Below, piece after piece: positions 8,158 through 15,651 of a DNA stretch of 64,000 bases. A program made the translations under genes and the position numbers. The stretch is from Desulfosarcina widdelii (lineage in GTDB: Bacteria; Desulfobacterota; Desulfobacteria; Desulfobacterales; Desulfosarcinaceae): the NCBI RefSeq assembly GCF_009688965.1, contig NZ_AP021875.1, forward strand, positions 4,960,001-5,024,000. Reading direction: 5' to 3'. Numbering within the stretch: position 1 is the stretch's first letter; every line of letters begins with the position of its first letter. The notes below the pieces were generated by a model. The model had not been told where the DNA came from, ran no database searches, and saw only the letters and a list, made by a program, of their open reading frames with translations.

Positions 8158-9594
8158 GTGCATTCCATACAGTTGGTGATCGATTACTGGGTGCTTCTGG
8201 TGCCCTTGCTGCTGCACGGCCTGGGCATCCTGTTCATATTCGACGTTCTCATGCACGGCCGAACCAGCCAGGGCACCATCGCCTGGGTGATGGCACTATT
8301 CTTTTTTCCTTACCTGGCTGTCTTTCTCTACATGATGTTCGGCGCCCGACGCATTGAGGATTACACGGCCGCCCATCAACACGGGACCACGGATATTCAT
8401 CAACTTGGCAAGCAACTGCGTCAGGATAAAAAACTGCGGGAACTCATGGTACGGGAGACGCCGCAGATCGACGTGCTCAGCGACATTTACCAGCTGCCCG
8501 TCATGAAAGGCAACCGCTGCACGATTCTGGTCAATGGGCCGGCCACCTTCGAATCCATTCTCCAGGGGATTGCCGAGGCGCGCCATTACATCCTGATTCA
8601 GTTTTTCATCGTACACGCCGATGGTATCGGAAACCGCCTCAAGGATGCCCTGATCGAGCGGGCCAGGGCTGGTGTCCGGGTCTATTTTCTCTATGACCGA
8701 GTCGGTTCCGTCCGCCTGGCCCGGGCCTATACGAATGCATTGAGAGCGGCAGGCGTGCACATCGGCGTTTTCCGGGTGGGGCGCGGATGGCTCAACCGGT
8801 TCCGGATCAATTTCCGCAACCATCGCAAGATCGTGGTGGTGGATGGAGAAAAAAGCTGGGTCGGGGGGCACAATGTCGGCGACATGTACCTGGGAAAAAG
8901 CCGACGCTTTTCGGGTTGGCGGGATACGCACGTGAAGATGGCCGGCCCGGTTACTCTCGGTGTGCAGCTTTCCTTTGTGGAGGATTGGCACTGGGCCTGC
9001 GGTCGGCTGCCGGAAGTGTCCTGGGAACCGCCGCCTACGTTTGGCAGCGAACCGGTCCTGTGTATTCCCACCGGCCCCGGCGATATGGTGGAAAGCTGTT
9101 CGTTGATGATGGTGCAGGCCATCAATGCCGCCACCCGGCGCTGCTGGATGATCAGCCCCTATTTCGTACCCGATGTGGCGGTAATCAAGGCCTTGCAGCT
9201 GGCCGCCATGCGGGGGGTGGATGTACGCATTCTCATCCCCGCCAATCCGGACAAGCGAGTAGTATGGTGGGCGGCGCACAGCTACCTGTTCGAGGTGGCT
9301 GTAGCCGGTGTGCGCATGTACACCTACCGTGAAGGGTTCTTGCACCAGAAGGTATTTCTTGTCGACGACTGCCTGGCTGGCATCGGCACGGCCAATTTGG
9401 ACAATCGTTCCCTGCGCATCAACTTCGAGATCACCATGACCTTTACCGATGCCGATTTTATCCGTCGGGTGGAAGCCATGTGCCTGGATGACTTTGCCCT
9501 GTCCGACCCCTTGACCACCGATGATGTTTACCGCCGTTCGCTGGCGTTTCGGTTGGCCATCCGTTCGGCGCGATTGTTCTCGCCCATTTTGTAG
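8158..9594 (+). CDS. cls: Cardiolipin synthase (phospholipase D family)
   Basis: A 478-residue inner-membrane enzyme that condenses two phosphatidylglycerols into cardiolipin. It begins with GTG 8158 behind a GGGAGATGG site, and has two N-terminal helices (LVIDYWVLLVPLLLHGLGIL, IAWVMALFFFPYLAVFLYMM). Two phospholipase D HKD motifs are intact: H222-K224-D229 in HRKIVVVDGEKSWVGG and H396-K398-D403 in HQKVFLVDDCLAGIGTANLD. Length and order agree with bacterial ClsA. It lies downstream of ftsH in the same direction, and a long antisense frame over it is a GC-rich shadow. Confidence 0.93.
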   Translation: MHSIQLVIDYWVLLVPLLLHGLGILFIFDVLMHGRTSQGTIAWVMALFFFPYLAVFLYMMFGARRIEDYTAAHQHGTTDIHQLGKQLRQDKKLRELMVRETPQIDVLSDIYQLPVMKGNRCTILVNGPATFESILQGIAEARHYILIQFFIVHADGIGNRLKDALIERARAGVRVYFLYDRVGSVRLARAYTNALRAAGVHIGVFRVGRGWLNRFRINFRNHRKIVVVDGEKSWVGGHNVGDMYLGKSRRFSGWRDTHVKMAGPVTLGVQLSFVEDWHWACGRLPEVSWEPPPTFGSEPVLCIPTGPGDMVESCSLMMVQAINAATRRCWMISPYFVPDVAVIKALQLAAMRGVDVRILIPANPDKRVVWWAAHSYLFEVAVAGVRMYTYREGFLHQKVFLVDDCLAGIGTANLDNRSLRINFEITMTFTDADFIRRVEAMCLDDFALSDPLTTDDVYRRSLAFRLAIRSARLFSPIL

Positions 9595-9651
9595 CCGCGA
9601 TATCGTCGAAAATAACGAAAACGGCGAAAGAACGCCACAGGGAGAAAATAA

Positions 9652-9993
9652 ATGGAAAAAGATCACCTTTATGTGCTCTGGACAAACGACAATCCCATAA
9701 CGGCTGAGAAGATGGTATTCATGTACACCATCAATTCTCTTGCCCAAGGCTGGTGGGAAAAGGTTACGCTGATCGTCTGGGGAGCCACCCCGAAACTGGT
9801 TGCCGAGGACGCTGCGATGCAGGCCAAGATCAAGGAAGCGCAACAGGCCGGTGTGCATGTAACGGCCTGCAAGGCCTGTGCGGACCAACTCGGTGTGACG
9901 CAAACTCTTCTAGATTTGCAGATCGAAGTCAAATACTGGGGCCAGCCGTTGACCGATCTGTTGAAGAATAATGAGCGGCTTTTAACCATATGA
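9652..9993 (+). CDS. DsrE-like family protein
   Basis: A 113-residue cytoplasmic protein (YVLWTNDNPITAEKMVFMYTINS, VTLIVWGATPKLVAED). The fold pattern is that of small DsrE/peroxiredoxin-like proteins, which carry or relay sulfur in sulfur-oxidising and sulfate-reducing organisms. Two cysteines stand in ACKACADQLGV (about residues 74-77), at the place where active DsrE proteins have their sulfur-carrying cysteine. The ribosome site is GGGAGAAAATAA before ATG 9652. Sulfur transfer is an inference from the family. Confidence 0.78.
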   Translation: MEKDHLYVLWTNDNPITAEKMVFMYTINSLAQGWWEKVTLIVWGATPKLVAEDAAMQAKIKEAQQAGVHVTACKACADQLGVTQTLLDLQIEVKYWGQPLTDLLKNNERLLTI

Positions 9994-10019
9994 AAAACGT
10001 TGAGAAAAAAGAGGCGTAG

Positions 10020-10523
10020 ATGCCCCGGGCCATCATCGTCTGCGGAAGTCCCGGCTCCGGAAAGACCACCTACGGGAAACGATTGGCAGCGGCATCAGGG
10101 GCGGTCTTTTTAGATATCGATACCGCAACCGAGCGACTGGTCCGACTGAGCTTGCGGCAATCGGGCGGCGACCCCGACGACAGGGACAGCACCGCTTTCA
10201 AGCAGACATACAGGGACCCGATCTACGAGCAACTGTTCGATATTGCCTGCGACAACCTGCCGTTCAACAGCGTCGTGATCACGGGGCCTTTCACCCGCGA
10301 ACTTCAGGATGCCGATTGGCCCCGAAAAGTCTCCCGACGGCTCGGCGTGCCGGCTGAAATCCACTATGTCTTCTGCCGACCGGAGGTGAGAAAAAAGCGC
10401 CTGCTGGCACGGGCCAACGCCAGGGATCGGTCGAAACTGGAGAACTGGAACAGCTACCTGAAATATTACGCAGACGAAGCACCCCCGTGCTTCGATCATG
10501 TTTTCGTAGAGGGCGATGGGTAG
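10020..10523 (+). CDS. P-loop kinase-like protein (AAA_33 type)
   Basis: A 167-residue protein with Walker A GSPGSGKTTYGKRLA at residues 9-23 and a short Walker B-like FLDIDTATERL. The lid region CRPEVRKKRLLARANARDR resembles small nucleotide or sugar kinases and zeta-toxin-like P-loop proteins. The substrate is unknown. It begins 26 bases after the DsrE-like gene, probably on the same transcript, but nothing ties the two functions together. Confidence 0.75.
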   Translation: MPRAIIVCGSPGSGKTTYGKRLAAASGAVFLDIDTATERLVRLSLRQSGGDPDDRDSTAFKQTYRDPIYEQLFDIACDNLPFNSVVITGPFTRELQDADWPRKVSRRLGVPAEIHYVFCRPEVRKKRLLARANARDRSKLENWNSYLKYYADEAPPCFDHVFVEGDG

Positions 10524-10789
10524 ATCCCGGCATGGATCCACGGGTGTCATCCCGTCACATCTTTCCTGTCCCCCGATAGTACAACCATTTTGGTAAGGAT
10601 TTTCCAGATTGTGGAATCTGTTTCATACCTTTTTTTCCGTGCTTATCCGTTGCCGAATCTATTTCTCCTTGATTTCATAGTGGATTTTAGCATTTTTGCC
10701 ATCAGGCACGTGTTTTGCTCTCTTTTTTTGCGGAACACGAAAAATTTGACCCATATGAAACCAATAACCGATTACTGATAGGCCATACC

Positions 10790-10990
10790 ATGATTGATCG
10801 AATCGAGACGCACCCGACAGCGGAGGGATACAACAACATCAATCTGCGCAGCGGCAAGGATCGGCGCAAAGGATACAGCGTGATTGACCCGGACATGGAC
10901 CGGCGCAAAAGGGAACGGCGCAAAAACGACAAGCCGTCCGGAGGCCAGGAATCCGCATGGAGTTTCTTGAAGGATTCGGCATTCCGGTAG
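10790..10990 (+). CDS. Small basic protein with DRRK repeats
   Basis: A 66-residue protein with two arginine-lysine blocks, RSGKDRRKGYS and DMDRRKRERRKNDK. Short proteins with such GKDRRKG blocks are common in deltaproteobacteria but I know of no assigned function. ATG 10790 is chosen because it follows an AT-rich stretch and begins the charged sequence; the frame is open to 10715. The upstream 266 bases (10524-10789) show no other gene. Confidence 0.5.
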   Translation: MIDRIETHPTAEGYNNINLRSGKDRRKGYSVIDPDMDRRKRERRKNDKPSGGQESAWSFLKDSAFR

Positions 10991-11012
10991 TGGGCCCGCG
11001 ACGGAACTTGCT

Positions 11013-11993
11013 TTACTCCTCTATCGGCTTTCGGATGGGCATTTCCAACAGGGCCCTGATATCTTCCAACTTCTCCTTGACCCCGATATATCCCTCTTCG
11101 ATGGCCAGCTCCACTTGGTCGAAATCCATCATTTTCAGCGCACCGAGACGCGGCTGAATGAGGACGTCCGGCGGGTCTACGGCCAGGTTGATACGGGTGA
11201 TGCGCTCCTGCATGATGTTGATGGAGGTCATGACCGTATCGATAATGTAAGGCATATCCTCCTCCCGCCCAAGCAGTTCGTTGACCTTGGCTTTGAAGCT
11301 GGCCTCTGCCGTCTCGTAGTAGTCGGTTAGTTTGGTGAGCAGTTCGCTTTTGGCTTCAGCATCTTCAGGCACCGTCATTTCGGCTTCCTCCACTACAGGC
11401 TTGCGCATCCGCCGGGAAGTGATTCCGCTGTTCAGGTCAACGGCGATGACCACATCGGCCTCGGTGGCCCGCGCCGGACCCACCGGCACAGGATCCACCA
11501 CCCCGCCGTCAACCAGCCAGCGGCCCTTGACACGGGCCGGCGCAAAAAGACCCGGTACGCTCATGGTGGCCCGCAATGCGGGCAGCAATTGGCCGGATCG
11601 CAGCACCACCTTTTCTCCGTGATGCAGGTCGGTTGCCACCATCGACATCGGGATGTTCAATTGAGAAAAGTCCTTCACGTCGGTGTGCATGGAGAAAAGT
11701 TCGGCCACTTTTTTGGCGCCGTCCAGCAGCCCCGAGCGGGGAAAGACGACATCAAAGTAGGAAAAGACTTTTTTGCCGTTCATGCGCAGCACGAAGTCCT
11801 TGAGGCTGCCCAGACTGCCGCTGGCGTATATGGCGCCCACGTAAGAACCTACGCTGCACCCCGAGATGAAATCGATGGGAATATCCTCTTCTTCCAATGC
11901 TTCGATGGCACCGATGTGAGCCCATCCACGGGAAGATCCGCTTCCCAGAACCAGGGCCACTGTTTTGCGCCTCCGTTGGCTTTTTGTTTTCAT
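11013..11993 (-). CDS. Patatin-like phospholipase family protein (RssA type)
   Basis: A 326-residue hydrolase of the patatin family. The oxyanion-hole segment VLGSGSSRGWAHIG (about residues 15-28), the nucleophile elbow GCSVG with Ser47 and the catalytic aspartate in LVDGGVVDP (Asp162) form a complete Ser-Asp dyad. A C-terminal helical extension (residues about 210-326) contains ITRINLAVDPPDVLIQPRLG. Family members hydrolyse acyl ester bonds in lipids; the precise lipid is unknown. It starts six bases after the DJ-1 gene stop, so they form one operon. Confidence 0.9.
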   Translation of the reverse strand: MKTKSQRRRKTVALVLGSGSSRGWAHIGAIEALEEEDIPIDFISGCSVGSYVGAIYASGSLGSLKDFVLRMNGKKVFSYFDVVFPRSGLLDGAKKVAELFSMHTDVKDFSQLNIPMSMVATDLHHGEKVVLRSGQLLPALRATMSVPGLFAPARVKGRWLVDGGVVDPVPVGPARATEADVVIAVDLNSGITSRRMRKPVVEEAEMTVPEDAEAKSELLTKLTDYYETAEASFKAKVNELLGREEDMPYIIDTVMTSINIMQERITRINLAVDPPDVLIQPRLGALKMMDFDQVELAIEEGYIGVKEKLEDIRALLEMPIRKPIEE

Positions 11994-11999
11994 AGGAGT

Positions 12000-12551
12000 T
12001 TAAATAGCCAGGGATCCGGCCACCTCGTCGCGTTTTTCCTTGCTGTAAAGCCTTTCCACCAGCGCCAGTGCGAACATTACGGCGGTTCCCGCCCCCCGGC
12101 TGGTAAGGCAGTTGCCGTCCATCACCACGGGTTCGTCGATTCGCGTCTTGTCGGACAAGCCGCCTGTGAATCCCGGATGGCAGGTGGCCTGATGACCGGC
12201 CAATAGCCCATGGTGCTCCAGAACGATGGCCGGGCTGGCGCATATCGCCCCATAGAGGCGCTCCTTTTCCCGCTGGCGAATCAATATCTGTTTCAGCAGG
12301 TCGGAATCGCGCAGGTTCTGGGCGCCGGGAATACCGCCGGGCAGCACCACCAGGTCGTAATCCTTTTCCAAACACGCCTCGATCAGGTCGTCAGCGACGA
12401 TGACCACTTCACGAGATGCCGTGATCTGTCGATTGCCGCTTACCGAAGCCATGGTAACGGCCGCGCCGGCCCGGCGAAGCACGTCGATAATGGCAACGGC
12501 TTCCAACTCTTCGGTGCCGTCGGCGACGGGCACCAGTACGCTTTTTTCCAT
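12000..12551 (-). CDS. DJ-1/PfpI family protein
   Basis: About 183 residues of the DJ-1/ThiJ fold: VLVPVADGTEELEAVAIIDVLRRAGA at the N-terminus, VVLPGGIPGAQNLRD, and the nucleophile elbow AICASPAIVLE with Cys104. The glutamate in GTEELE that supports the reactive cysteine is present. DJ-1 proteins act on reactive carbonyls or as redox sensors. ATG 12551 is used because AAGGAGA lies eight bases upstream; the open frame extends to 12584. It is first in a two-gene operon with the patatin-like lipase. Confidence 0.9.
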   Translation of the reverse strand: MEKSVLVPVADGTEELEAVAIIDVLRRAGAAVTMASVSGNRQITASREVVIVADDLIEACLEKDYDLVVLPGGIPGAQNLRDSDLLKQILIRQREKERLYGAICASPAIVLEHHGLLAGHQATCHPGFTGGLSDKTRIDEPVVMDGNCLTSRGAGTAVMFALALVERLYSKEKRDEVAGSLAI

Positions 12552-12737
12552 AACTTTGTCTCCTTGTTTGGTTAGAGGGGGCAACGAGGGGTTTTTCGAA
12601 TATACACCAGCAGCGGCCGCTTGGAAAGGGTCCCAAAAAATTCGCGAAACGGGAATTCAGCGCTTGACCCGTCTACGGCTTCACAGTTTATGCAGGTGGA
12701 CAGAAGCCAAATGACCCATCACCAAGGAGATGCAACG

Positions 12738-13259
12738 ATGAACGACTTTGCCGCCGAACGGATTGTCAAAAGCTACACCATGCACCTTTGCGCCCCACCT
12801 GCCGAGGTATTTCCGCTACTGTGCCCTGTGCGCGAATACGAGTGGATCGAACCCTGGTCCTGTGATATGGTTTTTTCGATCGGCGGCATGGCCGAGAACA
12901 ACGCCGTTTTTACCACCGATTTCGAGACCCAGGGCGGCGCGGAAATTTGGGTGGTGTGCCGCTACGAAAAGGACCGGGCCATCGAATTCATCCGGGTCAC
13001 CCCGGGGCTGAAGGTCAACCGGCTGGATATATCCCTGGCTGCCGCAAATAACGCCACCCGGTCGATCTGGACCAATACGTTCACCGGACTGAGCGAAGCC
13101 GGCAACCAGTGGATCCGGAACCTTACGGAAGAGGCTTTTGAACTGGAAAAATCCGCTGTCGAAAAGATGCTCAATCACTATCTGAAAACCGGGGCCATGC
13201 TCAAGATGGCCGACCTGAATATCGAAACCCGATACTATGGCCAAGACAGCCGCCATTGA
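12738..13259 (+). CDS. SRPBCC (START-like) family protein
   Basis: A 173-residue protein with a START-like pattern: APPAEVFPLLCPVREYEWIEPW at the N-terminus and a long C-terminal helix (WIRNLTEEAFELEKSAVEKMLNHYL). Such folds bind hydrophobic ligands. ATG 12738 follows AAGGAGATGCAACG. The MerR gene overlaps its last 23 bases, so the two are translationally linked and the regulator may control or sense the same ligand. Confidence 0.75.
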   Translation: MNDFAAERIVKSYTMHLCAPPAEVFPLLCPVREYEWIEPWSCDMVFSIGGMAENNAVFTTDFETQGGAEIWVVCRYEKDRAIEFIRVTPGLKVNRLDISLAAANNATRSIWTNTFTGLSEAGNQWIRNLTEEAFELEKSAVEKMLNHYLKTGAMLKMADLNIETRYYGQDSRH

Positions 13260-13827
13260 GCCGGTCTACCGCATATCTCAACTGGGCCGTCTGCACGGAT
13301 TGTCCCGCAGTACCCTGCTTCACTATGACCGCATCGGACTGCTGCGGCCGTCGCAGCGCAACCGTGCCAACTACCGGGTATACAGCGCAGCCGACCGCCG
13401 GCGGCTGGCGCAGATCTGCCGTTACCGCAGCGCAGGACTCTCCTTGCAGGAGATCAAGTCCATTCTGGCAGCACCTCGGCACAAAACTGTGCAGGCCCTG
13501 GAGCGCAGGCTGGAAGCCCTGAACCGGGAGATCAAGGCCCTGCGCACCCAGCAGCGGGTGATCGTTGACCTGCTCAAGGACCGTTCGCTACTGGCCGGGA
13601 CCCGTATGCTGGACAAAGCGCGTTGGGTGGCGGTGCTGCGCGACGGCGGTCTGGACGAGGCGGCCATGGGGCAATGGCATGTGGCCTTCGAACGCATGTC
13701 TCCCGAGGCCCACCAGGATTTTCTGGAGTCGTTGGGGATGAGCGCCCCTGAAATCAAAGAGATCCGATCATGGTCCGCCGGAAAAATCTTTGACATCTGC
13801 CAAAAAAACGAGTTTCCAGATGGCTGA
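13237..13827 (+). CDS. MerR family transcriptional regulator
   Basis: A 196-residue regulator. The N-terminal MerR winged helix (YRISQLGRLHGLSRSTLLHYDRIGLL, NYRVYSAADRRRLAQI) is followed by a coiled coil (residues about 85-115) and a C-terminal ligand region. No metal-binding cysteine pair is visible, so a small-molecule effector is more likely than a metal. The start overlaps the SRPBCC gene. Its own target is not identified; the LysE-type exporter 50 bases downstream is a natural candidate. Confidence 0.85.
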   Translation: MAKTAAIEPVYRISQLGRLHGLSRSTLLHYDRIGLLRPSQRNRANYRVYSAADRRRLAQICRYRSAGLSLQEIKSILAAPRHKTVQALERRLEALNREIKALRTQQRVIVDLLKDRSLLAGTRMLDKARWVAVLRDGGLDEAAMGQWHVAFERMSPEAHQDFLESLGMSAPEIKEIRSWSAGKIFDICQKNEFPDG

Positions 13828-13877
13828 AACTATTCTGGAAATGTGATTTTAATTCGCATGCCGGGAGGGCATAAACG

Positions 13878-14492
13878 ATGTTCAGTATGGAATTTCTGAC
13901 AACATCCTTGATCGTGGTTCTCGTTCCGGGGACCGGGGTGATCTACACGGTGTCCAATGGTCTTTTCTCGGGTTGGAAAGCCAGCGTCGCCGCCGCCATC
14001 GGCTGCACGGCCGGTATCCTGCCTCACCTGTCGGCCAGCATCCTCGGGCTTTCGGCCATTTTGCACACCAGCGCGATCCTGTATCAGGGAATCAAATACG
14101 CGGGCGCGGTCTATCTGCTTTATCTGGCCTGGAACATGTGGCGCGAGACCGGTTCGTTAACACTGGACGCATCCGGGTTGAAAACCGGATGGTGGCCGAT
14201 TGTCAAAAGGGGATTTCTGATCAACATCCTGAACCCCAAGCTGTCCATTTTCTTCCTGGCGTTCCTGCCGCTTTTCGTCCCGCCCGGCACGGCGTCGCCA
14301 ACCGTTCAAATGATTTTTTTGAGCATCATGTTCATGGCCATGACCCTGATTATCTTTGTCCTGTACGGAATCTTCGCCAATGGGGTCCGCAAGTATGTTG
14401 CCCACTCGCCGAGACTGATTGGCCGGCTGCAGCGCACCTTTGCAGCAACGTTTGCAGTGCTGGGCGTTAAGCTTGCCATGACGGATCAATAG
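13878..14492 (+). CDS. LysE/RhtB family exporter
   Basis: A 204-residue membrane protein with about six helices. VLVPGTGVIYTVSNGLFSGWKASVAAAIGC by segments at the N-terminus and the GFLINILNPKLSIFFLAFLPLFV segment (about residues 113-137) are LysE hallmarks. Members expel amino acids or their analogues. The substrate is unknown. It lies after the MerR gene on the same strand with a GGAGGGCATAAACG site before the start. Confidence 0.87.
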   Translation: MFSMEFLTTSLIVVLVPGTGVIYTVSNGLFSGWKASVAAAIGCTAGILPHLSASILGLSAILHTSAILYQGIKYAGAVYLLYLAWNMWRETGSLTLDASGLKTGWWPIVKRGFLINILNPKLSIFFLAFLPLFVPPGTASPTVQMIFLSIMFMAMTLIIFVLYGIFANGVRKYVAHSPRLIGRLQRTFAATFAVLGVKLAMTDQ

Positions 14493-14786
14493 GTAGTGTA
14501 CATCCGGAAATGGCCATGCCGATCTTACCCTTGGCCGATATCTTTGTTGCTCGAAAAAAGCGCCTTGGAATATCGACCCGATGCACCCGACACCTGCGGA
14601 TGCATTTTTCATTCTCCTTTCGCGGTTGGTTCCCAACGTTGCCGTTGTTGACAGCTATCGTTTGCAAGCCTACTTTACCCGAAAGGCATCTTTCGACAGC
14701 TGACTTCCTGCCAGACAAAATCCCGTGCCGTCGGGGGATGCACCGGTGGCGGCGATGACAACCCATTTCCAAAACGCAGGTGACGT
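14493..14786. other. Intergenic region, no gene seen
   Basis: No supported gene in this 294-base gap. Its first 19 bases (14491-14509, AGGTAGTGTACATCCGGAA) match 4606-4624 after the MotA-like gene with two differences, a possible fragment of a dispersed sequence. Frames open here on the minus strand have no coding character. Confidence 0.4.
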
Positions 14787-15254
14787 ATGAAAACAGCCCA
14801 TGACATGATTCAGGAAAAAGGAAGGGATCTCCTCTGTGTTCCGGAGGGGGCCACGATTCGGGAGGCCTTGGAGAAGATGAACGCCGGCAAGGTGGGGGCG
14901 ATTCTGGTTACCCGGAAAGAGAAGCCGGTGGGTATCTGGACGGAACGGGATCTGCTGCATAATATTCTCGATGAGACCTTCGACCCCGGACGTTCCCGAA
15001 TCGAGGCCTTCATGACCCGCGAACTCATTCTGGCACCGCACACGGATACGGTCTATAACCTGATGGACAAGTTCCTCGGGCGGCGGGTCCGCCATCTGCT
15101 TATCGAAAAAGATGGGGAAATCATCGGCATGGTTTCCGCGGGCGATGTGATGAAGGCGTCCATTCAGGAAAAAGACAGCGAACTCAAGCAGTTGAACTCC
15201 ATGGTAGGTTGGGACTACTATGAGAACTGGTGCTGGAGGCCCGAATCGAAATAA
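14787..15254 (+). CDS. CBS domain protein
   Basis: A 155-residue protein made of two CBS motifs (residues about 8-62 and 72-130), with VPEGATIREALEKMNAGKVGAILVT, PVGIWTERDLLHNIL, VRHLLIEKDGEIIGMVSAGDVM. CBS pairs bind adenine nucleotides and act as energy or ligand sensors, usually in another protein's service. No partner gene is evident. ATG 14787 follows an AGGTGACGT site. Confidence 0.88.
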   Translation: MKTAHDMIQEKGRDLLCVPEGATIREALEKMNAGKVGAILVTRKEKPVGIWTERDLLHNILDETFDPGRSRIEAFMTRELILAPHTDTVYNLMDKFLGRRVRHLLIEKDGEIIGMVSAGDVMKASIQEKDSELKQLNSMVGWDYYENWCWRPESK

Positions 15255-15368
15255 CGACCCCGAAAATGGCCGATAGGAGCGGCTTCCCACCGCAACGCGT
15301 CCTTCTGCATCGCGGGTGGGAAAGCGCCTTGTCCGCCCGAATTCAATACCACAATTTTTATAGGAGGC

Positions 15369-15491
15369 TTTGGACGGCCGGGGGGGACTGACCAGCGCTT
15401 CGCCCTCCAGCACCTTGACACCCTTCTGATTCGTGCAGATGGTCTTCAGCCGGATTCTTTTTTTCTCATCCAGCTTTTCAATTACTTCCAC
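15369..15491 (-). pseudogene. C-terminal remnant of a MaoC-like (R)-hydratase
   Basis: Read on the minus strand from 15491, about 41 codons (VEVIEKLDEKKRIRLKTICT, then NQKGVKVLEGEALVSPPR) match the usual C-terminal end of MaoC-like enoyl-CoA hydratases, which finish with a CTNQ-G-x-V-x-x-GEA block. A TGA stands one codon upstream and the hydratase active-site domain is absent; downstream the frame runs on into unrelated sequence. I see no start signal. It is a decayed fragment. The surrounding gap (15255-15651) has nothing else. Confidence 0.6.
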
Positions 15492-15651
15492 CGTTCAAGA
15501 TTCGTTTACCGTCAAATCAACCGAATTGCAACGGGCCGACCGAACGCCATTCGCGTGCGGGTCCAATGAGGGTTTGACTTGCATCGGCGTGTCGGGTATC
15601 AGTTGATTCATTCCCGCAACCAACGATTTTTTCAGGAAAGAGCTGCCATCG

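Noticed and set aside
8974-8995. TGGCACTGGGCCTGC, a sigma-54-like match
   Set aside because: It lies in the middle of the cls coding sequence and lacks an activator nearby; a chance match.
8296-9903. 535-codon open frame on the minus strand
   Set aside because: Antisense to cardiolipin synthase with both HKD motifs intact on the plus strand.
4606-14509. 19-base match between 4606 and 14491 after two genes
   Set aside because: Two mismatches and only one pair; too short to call a repeat without a genome-wide count.
14670-15491. 273-codon minus-strand frame as a whole gene
   Set aside because: Only its first 41 codons resemble a protein family; the rest is antisense to the CBS gene.
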